A stretch of 64,000 nt of DNA. It comes from Helicobacter macacae MIT 99-5501. Its GTDB lineage: Bacteria > Campylobacterota > Campylobacteria > Campylobacterales > Helicobacteraceae. Where the stretch lies: NCBI RefSeq assembly GCF_000507845.1, contig NZ_KI669454.1, positions 1,404,746 to 1,468,745 on the forward strand. Reading direction: 5' to 3'. Position numbers and translations under genes: made by a program. Numbering within the stretch: position 1 is the stretch's first letter; each line of letters opens with the position of its first letter. The notes beneath the pieces are model-generated. The model ran no database searches and was not told where the DNA came from. It worked only from the letters and a program-made list of their open reading frames with translations. This document shows positions 9,397 through 18,128 of the stretch, in pieces.

Positions 9397-10881
9397 ATGC
9401 AAAATCGCAATCCTTTTTGCCCTTACTTAAGAAAAACCCCAAACAAATGCGGTGGTTGCGAAATAGACGCGCCCTACCCTACCCAGCTAGCCAGCAAAAA
9501 AGAGCGGATTTTAGAGCTTTTTGGCAAAGACTTAAATTGTGCGAATTTTCGTGTATTTGCCTCGCCAGAAGTGGGCTATCGCGCAAGGGCGGAGTTTCGC
9601 ATTTATAGAGAAAGCACAGCTAACCAAAGCGCGACTGCTAAAAATCTAGCCCAAATAGATTTGGCAATGATGAGTAAGCAAAAAACCACAAAAGCAAATC
9701 CGCAAAAAAATCTAGCAAACAAAAATCAAACAAACAAATCAATCAAAATCCCTATAAAATCCTGCCCGATTTTGCTACCAAATATCAGCCTTGCGCTCAA
9801 ATCTTTTATAGATTTGATAAATGATTTGGCACGAAGTGAAAACAAGCAAGACTATGAAGTGCTATCCAACAAGCTATATGCCATAGAAGCACTTGGCGTG
9901 GCAAATCCACCATTTTCTACAAAAACTACAAATGACTTAGATTTTGCCACCCAAAATTCTAATAGCGTGATTTTGACACTTATCTATCACAAAAAGCTAG
10001 ATAAAAAATGGGAGCAAAAAGCAAAAGAGCTAAGCCAAAAACTCCCGCAAAATCTAGCCCTCATAGGACGAAGCAAAAACCAAAAAATAACTCTACAAAC
10101 CGACAAACTACTAGAATCTATCACGCTAGAAAAAACATACATATTTTTGCGAAGCGAGGGGAGGTTTAGCCAGCCAAATGCCTATATAAATCTGCTAATG
10201 ATAAACTTTGTCAAAGACGCGATAAAATCGCACAAAAAAGAGGATTTGTTGGAGTTGTATTGTGGCGAGGGCAATTTTTGTGTAAGTTTGGCTAGCGAGT
10301 TTAGGCGCATCCTAGCCACAGAAGTGGTAAAGTCCTCTATCCCAGCTTTGAGAGAAAACGCTAAAAACAATGGCATATCAAATATCACAGCACTGCGACT
10401 AAGCGGGGAGGAAAGCATAGAAGCATTGGAGGAAAAAAGGGAATTTTTTCGCGCTAGGGAGGTGGATTTGAAATCTTTTAGATTTTCACATATTTTGATA
10501 GACCCGCCAAGAAATGGGATTAGTGGAAGTAATATTAGTCAAAGCGAGATTAGCGGGAGTGAGATTAGCATAAGCAGTGTAAGTGCAAGCAAAAAAAGCG
10601 GAGGCGAAATTAGTAGTAGTGCATTCAGCGCAAATCAAACAAATAACAAAACAAGCACAAAAAATGCAATCAAAAATCCCTTGCAAAAAGCTAGAGAAAT
10701 GCTAGATTTTATCGCCAAACACGACTATATCATTTACATTTCTTGCAATCCTTTAAGCCTAAAAAATGATTTAAGCATTCTGCTACAAACACATAAAATC
10801 ACGCATTTTGGACTTTTTGACCAATTCCCACATACTCATCATATAGAATCCGCCCTAATCCTAAAAAAGCACCAAAAATAG
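9397..10881 (+). CDS. trmA: tRNA (uracil-5-)-methyltransferase, TrmA-like, with Ser-rich insertion
   Basis: SAM-dependent methyltransferase of the TrmA/RumA family that forms m5U54 in tRNA. The methyltransferase domain shows LLELYCGEGNFCVSLA (SAM binding), ILATEVVKSSIPALRENA, the DPPRNG motif at residue 369, and the catalytic SCNP cysteine (about residue 450). Near the N terminus CPYLRKTPNKCGGCEI resembles a CxxC cluster. Between DPPRNG and the SCNP strand there is an insertion of about 50 residues, almost all Ser, Gly, Ile, Asn, Thr and Lys, encoded by AGTGGAAGT-like repeats. A second Lys/Asn-rich insert lies near residues 90-115. At 494 residues it is much longer than the usual 360-370. Catalytic residues remain, so it is probably active. 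Confidence 0.88.
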   Translation: MQNRNPFCPYLRKTPNKCGGCEIDAPYPTQLASKKERILELFGKDLNCANFRVFASPEVGYRARAEFRIYRESTANQSATAKNLAQIDLAMMSKQKTTKANPQKNLANKNQTNKSIKIPIKSCPILLPNISLALKSFIDLINDLARSENKQDYEVLSNKLYAIEALGVANPPFSTKTTNDLDFATQNSNSVILTLIYHKKLDKKWEQKAKELSQKLPQNLALIGRSKNQKITLQTDKLLESITLEKTYIFLRSEGRFSQPNAYINLLMINFVKDAIKSHKKEDLLELYCGEGNFCVSLASEFRRILATEVVKSSIPALRENAKNNGISNITALRLSGEESIEALEEKREFFRAREVDLKSFRFSHILIDPPRNGISGSNISQSEISGSEISISSVSASKKSGGEISSSAFSANQTNNKTSTKNAIKNPLQKAREMLDFIAKHDYIIYISCNPLSLKNDLSILLQTHKITHFGLFDQFPHTHHIESALILKKHQK

Positions 10882-11033
10882 CCACTTCACGCCAAACCTT
10901 GCCACGCTTTTTTAAAATATTTTTACAAACCACACCAATCAAACACCCACACTCCACAAACAAAAAATCTTAAAAATCCTCAAATTCCCTAACAAAAGCG
11001 CACCAAATCCTTATCCACCCCACAAAAATGTGC

Positions 11034-11039
11034 TATAAT
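11034..11039 (+). promoter_or_regulatory. -10 box immediately before the marR-type gene (likely leaderless mRNA)
   Basis: TATAAT ends 7 nt before the ATG at 11047 and there is no Shine-Dalgarno sequence. Transcription starting at the usual distance would begin at or next to the A of the ATG. Confidence 0.6.
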
Positions 11040-11046
11040 CCGCCCT

Positions 11047-11544
11047 ATGTGTAACCAAGACCACCTCCAAAACATTTCTCTAACCTCGCTAAATGGCTAC
11101 CTCTCGCGGAGAATCGAAGCATACATAGCCACGCTTTTGCGCCCTTATGGATTGGGCGTGGAGCAGATGATTGCGCTAATGATTCTTGCAAAAAATAGCG
11201 ATATTTTTGGCGATGAGTGCCAAAAACACAAAAAAAATAGCTGTATGAATGTCTCCCAACTAAGTGAATTTCTACTAAAAGACAAAACCACCACTTCGCG
11301 CCTCATCACCTCCCTAGAGCAAAAAGGCTTTGTCAAAAAATGCTATGACAGCAAAAAAGACAAGCGAATCGTATATGTAGAGCTGACAAAACAGGGTGAA
11401 GAAAAATGCAAAGAAATAGGCTCTAGCAATGTAAAATCACAAACCGATGAGATATTTGAAAAAGCCCTAGATAAAAACGAGAAAGAAGCATTTAAAAAAT
11501 TATTACTAAAGATTTTGGAGGTGCTAGATGAAAAAGCTAAATAA
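11047..11544 (+). CDS. MarR-family transcriptional regulator
   Basis: A 165-residue winged-helix regulator. The recognition region SQLSEFLLKDKTTTSRLITS is followed by LEQKGFVKKCYDSKKDKRIV, the classic MarR wing with its DxRxxxV-like DKR motif, and then ELTKQGEEKCKE. Its 3' end overlaps the start of the efflux adaptor by 17 nt, so it almost certainly regulates the downstream RND operon. The start at 11047 is unusual because the -10 box lies directly upstream and no downstream start with a ribosome-binding site is available. Confidence 0.92.
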   Translation: MCNQDHLQNISLTSLNGYLSRRIEAYIATLLRPYGLGVEQMIALMILAKNSDIFGDECQKHKKNSCMNVSQLSEFLLKDKTTTSRLITSLEQKGFVKKCYDSKKDKRIVYVELTKQGEEKCKEIGSSNVKSQTDEIFEKALDKNEKEAFKKLLLKILEVLDEKAK

Positions 11545-12688
11545 AGATTTTATCTTTTTTGTGCTGGCTTTTGGGATTTTTGCTTGTGCGTTGAGTGCCG
11601 CTCCAAACGCAACAAAACCTCAAAACACAGCACAAAAAGGCACAGCTATTGAAGCACTACCTATCAAGCAGGGCAGTCTAAACAAAAACGAATCTTTCAT
11701 CGGCAGTGTGCGCTTCAAAGAAGTCAGCTCTATCGCTTCAAGCTCACAAGGCATAGTAAAAAGCGTGTTTTTTAGCATAGGACAAAGCGTAAAAAAGGGG
11801 CAAAAACTCCTAAGCCTTGATACAGATTTGCTAGCCCAAGACATAAGCATAAAACGCGCAAAAATCGCAGACGCACGCTACACGCTAGAGCGACAAAAAA
11901 ACGAGCTAGAACGCTACAAAAACCTACTGCATTCCCAATCAATCTCTATCCAACAATACGAAAACTTAGAATACGAAATCAAATCTCAAGAAGCTAGAAT
12001 CCAAGCCCTAGAGGGCGAGCTAGCTATCTCAAAAACCCAAATCGCCCAAAAAACTATCTACGCACCATTTGAGGGAATCATTGTCGAGCAGGGCGTGCGC
12101 GTGGGCGAGTGGGTGAAAGAGGGGCAAGCGATATGCCAAATCCTAAATTCTCGCGACACCGAAGTCATCATCGATGTTTCAAGTGCAGTGGTTGGCAAGC
12201 TAAGCCTAAAACAAAAAGTAGATTTGCTCATAGGTGGCAAATCTCACAGCGGGCAAATCTCCGCACTTATCCCCAAAGCAGATTCTCTCTCTCGAACCTT
12301 TCCTGTGCATATCGCTGTGCGAAATGATGGGAGCTTTTTGGACGGAATGGCAGCACAAGCAAGGCTTGACATCTCTGGACAAGCCCAAGAGGAGCAAAAA
12401 GGAGGACAAGCTGGATTCCTAGTCCCACGCGATAGTATCGTATATAGTGCTGGCAAGCCCCATATTTTCATCGTGCAGACTATCTCTCAAGCTATGCAAG
12501 CTAGAATCGTGCCTATCACTATCATCACTACTCAAGGCTCTTTCGCGCTTATCAAAAGCCTAAAACAACCACTAAAAGAAAACGACTTAGTCGTAGTGCG
12601 CGGACAAGATAGCCTAAAAGACGGCTCACAAGTGTGGATAACAAACCCCCGCAAAATCTCATACAAAGATTCTTACCCAAAATCTTAA
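11528..12688 (+). CDS. RND efflux periplasmic adaptor (membrane fusion protein)
   Basis: A 386-residue periplasmic adaptor linking the RND pump to the outer-membrane channel. It has an N-terminal signal peptide (residues 1-24, FFVLAFGIFACALSA), a lipoyl-type domain (GIVKSVFFSIGQSVKKGQKLL), a coiled-coil hairpin around residues 105-165 and the second lipoyl half (APFEGIIVEQGVRVGEWVKEGQ). The ATG has a GGAGGT site 6 nt upstream and lies inside the end of the MarR gene. The gap to the pump gene is 58 nt. Confidence 0.93.
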   Translation: MKKLNKDFIFFVLAFGIFACALSAAPNATKPQNTAQKGTAIEALPIKQGSLNKNESFIGSVRFKEVSSIASSSQGIVKSVFFSIGQSVKKGQKLLSLDTDLLAQDISIKRAKIADARYTLERQKNELERYKNLLHSQSISIQQYENLEYEIKSQEARIQALEGELAISKTQIAQKTIYAPFEGIIVEQGVRVGEWVKEGQAICQILNSRDTEVIIDVSSAVVGKLSLKQKVDLLIGGKSHSGQISALIPKADSLSRTFPVHIAVRNDGSFLDGMAAQARLDISGQAQEEQKGGQAGFLVPRDSIVYSAGKPHIFIVQTISQAMQARIVPITIITTQGSFALIKSLKQPLKENDLVVVRGQDSLKDGSQVWITNPRKISYKDSYPKS

Positions 12689-12746
12689 AAGGGTAAAATC
12701 CCAAAAACCACACAAAAAGCAAATAAGAGCAAGAGAGAGATAGAGA

Positions 12747-15700
12747 ATGTCTGCAATATATTTATTTCTAAAAAACCGCGTGCTATGCGCTGTTTGTGCA
12801 ATATTTATCCTACTTTTTGGATTTATCTCGCTAGAGAAAATCCCCTATCAGCTACTCCCACAGATAAATCGCCCCACCATAAGTATCTACACCACTTGGG
12901 CAGGAGCTTCACTCTATCAAGTAGAAAAAGAAATCATAGACACCCAAGAAAAACACCTAAAAAACCTAACCCATCTCCAAAGTCTAACTTCCACTTCACG
13001 CGACGGTATGGGAATCATAAACTTAGAATTCTCACTAGAAGCCGATATGCAAAGCGTATTTTTGCAAGTCAGCTCCAAGCTAGAAGAAATCAGTGGCTAC
13101 CCCGAAAATGTCCAAAAACCTATCATCAAAGCCACAGGCGAGATAATCCCAATCAGTGTGTATCTTTTTGCAAAAAGTTTGGATTCTAGGCAGCCCATAG
13201 AAAAGCAAAAAGACTTCATAAATGGCGAGATAGTCCCCCTATATGAGCGAATCGAGGGTGTGGGCGAAGTGATAATTTCAGGTGGAGTATCAACCCAAGC
13301 TCATATCTACCTAAACGCCCAACAGCTAGCCTACAACAACATAACCATAGAGGAAATAATAAGCGCGATAAAAACCCAAAACCGCAATATCTCCGCAGGC
13401 AACATAGACTTTGACCAGCGCAACTATCGCTTGCAAACTATTGGAGAATATCGCTCGCTAAATGAAGTGCTAAACACTATTATCAAAGTCCAAAATGGCA
13501 AGGTTACAAGGCTAAAAGACACGGCAAGCATTGAGATTTCTCACGAGAAAAAAACAAGCCACAATATCCACAACAACGATGAAACTATCTCTATCCAAAT
13601 CCGCCCCACCGCAGAAGCAAACATACTAGAGCTGACAAAAAAGGTGGAGGATTTGACAAAGCACCTAAACACCGAAGTCCTACCAAAATCTAGCCTACAA
13701 ATAGAGTGGGGGCGAGACCAAAGAGGGTTTATCCTAAATGCACTATCCCAACTAAAGCTAAGTATTGCACTAGGAATGACCCTAGCAATCCTCGTTCTGT
13801 GGCTTTTTTTGCGCAATTTTACTTCGCTTTTTATCATCGCCCTTGTGATTCCTCTAAGTATCATAGGGACTTTTATATCACTGCATTTTTTCAATCGCAC
13901 GCTAAATATCATCTCCCTAGCAGGCATTTCTTTTGCCATTTCTATGGTAATAGATTCTGGTATCGTGGTGCTAGAGTCGATTTTACGAAATCAAAAAAAA
14001 TCCAAAAACACCATAGAATCCACTGCTAGAGGTGTGCGCGAAGTGCTAGGTGCACTTTTTGCCTCCACTATCACTACGATTGGGATTTTTGTGCCTATCA
14101 TTTATTTGAAAGATGAGAGCGGGCAGCTATTTGCCGACATAGGCATAGCAGCAAGCAGCGCGATTATCATTGCGTTTTTTGTATGTATATTTATTTTGCC
14201 TGCATTTTTGCTTAAACAAAATGCAAAATCTCCTAGCGCGAAATCCACCCTAGAATCAACCAAACCAAGCACAAAATCTAACCAAGATTCTAGCCCATAC
14301 CATAGAGCACAATCCAAAGATTTACACTATACAAAATCCTATTTTGACTCTCTACCACAGACAAATCCACTAAAATCATCTCTACAAACATTTTGGTATA
14401 AATCCCGCCAAAATTTCTACACACTTTGCAAAACCTTGCGCTACAAATTTTTACACTCCAAATATTCACAAAAACTTCCACAAACACTCATCACTATAAA
14501 TGCCCCTTTTGTCAAAAATCTACTTCATAGCACCAAGCAAAAATGCGTAAATATAAATTTCCAATCAATCTCGCAAAAATATTTCCAAATGATTTTGCGC
14601 TACACAAAGCCGCTAGCCAAATCCTACAACAAAGCCACGCAAACCCTCATAAATTCCACAAATGTAGCAAGCGCAAAATCTAAGCAATCTTGCAAAACTC
14701 TATATGCAAAATACAGCGCAAAAGCACTGCCACTCATTGCCAAAACCACCACTCATCTAAAGACTTTTTTGCAACTTTTCCAAGCCAAAAAAACGCAATT
14801 TTATGCGTGGCTTGAGGAAGTAGGAAAATTTTTAAGTGGCAAGATAATGAAAGGATTATATTTTTGTGCGCAAACACCAAAATCTAGGATTATTAGCATT
14901 GTTTCATTTTTGGGAATTACGCTAGGATTTAGCCTGCTTGCATTTCCTAAAAGCGACTATATGCCAAAAGGAGAGCAAAACTTCATCATAGCCTATCTCG
15001 CCCCTCCGCCCGGACTATCGCTAAACGAAAAACAATACATTGCAAGCTCGATTTATGAGCATATCTCGCCGTTTTTGCGCGTAAATGGCTACACACAAAA
15101 ATCCCAAAAAAAATGTCAAAAAACAAAAGACAAAAAATCCTGCGTGCCTGTGATAAAAGATTTTTTTGTAAGCGTGGGCAATAGCATTTATTTCTACCTT
15201 GTCGCGCAAGACCCAAAGCAAGCAAGTGCTCTTATAGATTTTGCTAGAAATCTCATCGCCCAAATCCCAAATGTTTCAGGCGTGGTGCTTCGTCAAGAGA
15301 TTTTTAGCGCGGCTGGTGGAAGCAGTATCGATATAAACCTTAGTGGTGGGGATTTAAGCAGGCTAGCAGATGCTGCACTTCGCACGCAAGAAGTGCTAAA
15401 TGAAAAATTCCCAAGCCTAAATGTCCGCATAGTCCCATCTCTTGCAGAAAATAACCGAGAGCTAAACCTATACCCAAACACCTACGCCCTGCGAACAAAT
15501 GGCTTAGATGTCGCTAGCTTTGGCAACATAGTAGAAGTCATCACAGAGGGCAAAAATCTAGGAAGTGTCCGCGCTGGTGGGGTAAATGAGCAAGACTATA
15601 TCGACTTAGTGCTAAAAGACAGCGAGCAAAATCGCTCCCCCGAAGATATACTCTATGCCCAAGTGTATGCACCAAGCGGACATATCATAATGCTAGGCAG

Positions 15701-16544
15701 CCTAAGCGAAGTAAAAAACGAGCTAGGCATAGCCCGCATAAGACACTATGAGCAAAAGCGCAATATTTTGCTCATACTAAACCCCACAAACCTAACCAAA
15801 AACGCACCATTAGAAGAAGTCATAGATTCTATAAAATCTAGCGTAATAGAGCCTCTAAGCACAGAATTTAGCGACATAGACATAAACCTTAGTGGCAATG
15901 CAAACAAACTTAGCAGGCTAAAAGGCGAGCTAGCTTTTGGATTTGGCTTGGCAGTGGTGATTACTTACTTGATTTTAAGTGCGCTTTATGGGAGCTTTTT
16001 TTATCCATTTTTTATTATTTTGTCCGTGCCTCTAGCCACAAGTGGCGGGCTTTTGGGACTTTTTCTAGTCGATAAACTAATCGCGCAACAAAATCTAGAT
16101 GTCCTCACAATGCTAGGATTTATAATCCTTGTAGGAAGTGTCGTAAACAATGCGATTTTAATCATCTACCAAGCCCGCATAAATTTCTTGCACTATAAAA
16201 TGTCGTGGTGGGATAGTGTGTTTGATTCTACCCATACAAGACTTAGCCCGATATTTATGAGTATGCTTACAAGCGTGCTAGCACTGCTTCCACTTGTGGT
16301 GTTTGCTGGTGCGGGCAGTGAAGTCTATCGCGGGCTTGGTGCGGTGCTTATAGGTGGACTTGTGGTGGGGGGAATCATTAGCATATTTTTGATTCCTGCA
16401 CTATTGCTAAACTTCCCACCAAGAGAATCTTTGCCAAAAGAGTCTATGCCAAAAGATTTTGCTAAATCTAGTGAATCTAAAGATTTTTTATCGCAAGATT
16501 CTAGTTTAGATTCTAGTTCGCCAAACTCTAGTTTGCAAAAATAG
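12747..16544 (+). CDS. RND-family efflux pump with large central insertion and altered proton relay
   Basis: Inner-membrane proton-driven multidrug exporter of the AcrB type. It begins with a first transmembrane helix (FLKNRVLCAVCAIFILLFG), then porter domains and the usual membrane core. It is 1265 residues, about 220 longer than typical. The excess is a Lys/Ser/Thr/Gln-rich segment at about residues 490-700, between transmembrane helices 6 and 7. In helix 4 the usual Asp-Asp pair reads MVIDSG (D403, S404), and in helix 10 the usual Lys-Asn reads VVNNAI (N1134). The canonical AcrB relay residues D408 and K940 are therefore replaced. The frame is intact and the gene sits between its adaptor and TolC partner, so it is probably functional. 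Confidence 0.93.
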   Translation: MSAIYLFLKNRVLCAVCAIFILLFGFISLEKIPYQLLPQINRPTISIYTTWAGASLYQVEKEIIDTQEKHLKNLTHLQSLTSTSRDGMGIINLEFSLEADMQSVFLQVSSKLEEISGYPENVQKPIIKATGEIIPISVYLFAKSLDSRQPIEKQKDFINGEIVPLYERIEGVGEVIISGGVSTQAHIYLNAQQLAYNNITIEEIISAIKTQNRNISAGNIDFDQRNYRLQTIGEYRSLNEVLNTIIKVQNGKVTRLKDTASIEISHEKKTSHNIHNNDETISIQIRPTAEANILELTKKVEDLTKHLNTEVLPKSSLQIEWGRDQRGFILNALSQLKLSIALGMTLAILVLWLFLRNFTSLFIIALVIPLSIIGTFISLHFFNRTLNIISLAGISFAISMVIDSGIVVLESILRNQKKSKNTIESTARGVREVLGALFASTITTIGIFVPIIYLKDESGQLFADIGIAASSAIIIAFFVCIFILPAFLLKQNAKSPSAKSTLESTKPSTKSNQDSSPYHRAQSKDLHYTKSYFDSLPQTNPLKSSLQTFWYKSRQNFYTLCKTLRYKFLHSKYSQKLPQTLITINAPFVKNLLHSTKQKCVNINFQSISQKYFQMILRYTKPLAKSYNKATQTLINSTNVASAKSKQSCKTLYAKYSAKALPLIAKTTTHLKTFLQLFQAKKTQFYAWLEEVGKFLSGKIMKGLYFCAQTPKSRIISIVSFLGITLGFSLLAFPKSDYMPKGEQNFIIAYLAPPPGLSLNEKQYIASSIYEHISPFLRVNGYTQKSQKKCQKTKDKKSCVPVIKDFFVSVGNSIYFYLVAQDPKQASALIDFARNLIAQIPNVSGVVLRQEIFSAAGGSSIDINLSGGDLSRLADAALRTQEVLNEKFPSLNVRIVPSLAENNRELNLYPNTYALRTNGLDVASFGNIVEVITEGKNLGSVRAGGVNEQDYIDLVLKDSEQNRSPEDILYAQVYAPSGHIIMLGSLSEVKNELGIARIRHYEQKRNILLILNPTNLTKNAPLEEVIDSIKSSVIEPLSTEFSDIDINLSGNANKLSRLKGELAFGFGLAVVITYLILSALYGSFFYPFFIILSVPLATSGGLLGLFLVDKLIAQQNLDVLTMLGFIILVGSVVNNAILIIYQARINFLHYKMSWWDSVFDSTHTRLSPIFMSMLTSVLALLPLVVFAGAGSEVYRGLGAVLIGGLVVGGIISIFLIPALLLNFPPRESLPKESMPKDFAKSSESKDFLSQDSSLDSSSPNSSLQK

Positions 16545-16604
16545 CAAGATTCCAAAAAATCATTTTTGCAAAATCCACCCAAAAACAATACATAAAGGAC
16601 AAAA

Positions 16605-17852
16605 ATGAGATTTTACATTTTCTTTGCTGTTTTGTTCTCTTGCGCTTTTTTCATAAGCACTGCAAACGCACTAAATATGCAAGAAGCCATTACCAAAGCT
16701 ACGGAATATTCTGCCAAAATTTCAGCTCAAGCTAGCACCACAAGCGCAGCTAGATTTTACAAATACTCTACTTATGCGGGATTTTTGCCAAGCCTTAGTG
16801 CAGGCTACACCTTTAGCCACAATGCCCCAAGCCTTAGCCCCACATACTCGCTAAATAGCCTAAATATCACGGCAAATATGAATGTATTTCGCGGTTTTAG
16901 TGATTATCTAAATTTCGCAGAAGCAAGGCAAAATCTAGCAAGGCAAAATCTAAGTCTTAGCAGTGTCAAAGCTGATATTATCCTCTCTACCAAGCTAGCC
17001 TATATCAAAGTCTTGCAAAATCGCGCACTACTAGCCACAGCAAGCGAATCTGCCAAACTACTAGAGGGTCAACTAAAAAAAGCGGATTCTTTCTATCAGC
17101 AAGGATTGCGTGCCAAAAACGAGGTGCTAACAATGCAGCTTCAGCTCTCAAATGCCAATATCACGCTAGAATCTGCCAAAATGAATCTAAACTACGCATT
17201 AGCCGAGCTATCAAACCTACTAGGAATAAGCATAAACGATGAGGAAGTAAGCGAGATAGACTCAATCGACTTAATAGAATACAACAAAGACAATCTACTA
17301 TCACTCGCGCTAAATAACAACCCCGACTACTTAAGCCAAAAATCTCGCCTAGAATCTGCAAATATTGAGTTTAGACGCGCTAAGGGAGCGTTTTTGCCAC
17401 AGGTGGATTTGGTGGGTGTGAAGTATTGGTATATCGATGGTGCAGGGCAAGCAAGTGCAAACTACGGGCTACAAAGCCAAGTGCGACTAAATGTCAGCCT
17501 AAATCTTTTCAATGGACTAAAAGATGGATTTTCCTACCAAGTCAAGCGATATGATGTGCTTGCCTCAAAATCCACACTTAGCCAATACGAGCGCAATTTG
17601 GAGCTAAGCCTAGAATCTTTGCTACGCGACTACCAAAACGCTAAGCACCAATTCCAAATCGCCCAAGATTCCCTCCAAAAAGCAAAAGAAAACTACCAAA
17701 TCATAAACAACCGCTACTTGCAAAATCTATCCACTTACACCGAGCTAATCAACGCTCAACTACTCCTAACCACAATGCAAACAAGCATAAACCAAGCCCG
17801 CTACAACTTAATCTCTATCCAAGCAAATATCGAGCGACTAAGCAATCCCTAG
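16605..17852 (+). CDS. TolC-family outer-membrane efflux channel
   Basis: A 415-residue outer-membrane factor completing the tripartite pump. It has a signal peptide (FFAVLFSCAFFISTANA), then two homologous halves rich in long helices with Ala/Asn/Gln/Leu heptads (SFYQQGLRAKNEVLTMQLQL and NRYLQNLSTYTELINAQLL). These are the typical TolC alpha-barrel repeats. An AAAGGACAAAA site precedes the ATG, 60 nt after the pump gene. It is the last gene of the MarR-adaptor-pump-channel operon. Confidence 0.92.
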   Translation: MRFYIFFAVLFSCAFFISTANALNMQEAITKATEYSAKISAQASTTSAARFYKYSTYAGFLPSLSAGYTFSHNAPSLSPTYSLNSLNITANMNVFRGFSDYLNFAEARQNLARQNLSLSSVKADIILSTKLAYIKVLQNRALLATASESAKLLEGQLKKADSFYQQGLRAKNEVLTMQLQLSNANITLESAKMNLNYALAELSNLLGISINDEEVSEIDSIDLIEYNKDNLLSLALNNNPDYLSQKSRLESANIEFRRAKGAFLPQVDLVGVKYWYIDGAGQASANYGLQSQVRLNVSLNLFNGLKDGFSYQVKRYDVLASKSTLSQYERNLELSLESLLRDYQNAKHQFQIAQDSLQKAKENYQIINNRYLQNLSTYTELINAQLLLTTMQTSINQARYNLISIQANIERLSNP

Positions 17853-18051
17853 CCTACTAAAATCTACCAAAATTTACAACGCGTTTTTTTAACCTTATCT
17901 TTTTTTGATTCTTGCAATCTTAAAATCTATCTTGCACGATTTTAGCTCACATATTTTTTTAAAACTTTAGGCACAAAATCATACTTTACACAAAAATCAT
18001 AACACAAAAATCATACTTGCACAAAATCAAAAAGCATTAAAATATTTGCTT

Positions 18052-18057
18052 TATAAT
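18052..18057 (+). promoter_or_regulatory. -10 box upstream of the ClsC-type gene
   Basis: TATAAT lies 71 nt upstream of the ATG at 18129, in a region otherwise free of genes. No convincing -35 was found. Confidence 0.45.
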
Positions 18058-18128
18058 CAACTTTTGATTTTGCCAAAATCTTAAATTAAGCAAATCAACC
18101 ATCCAAACGCCTAGCAAACGGACGCGCT

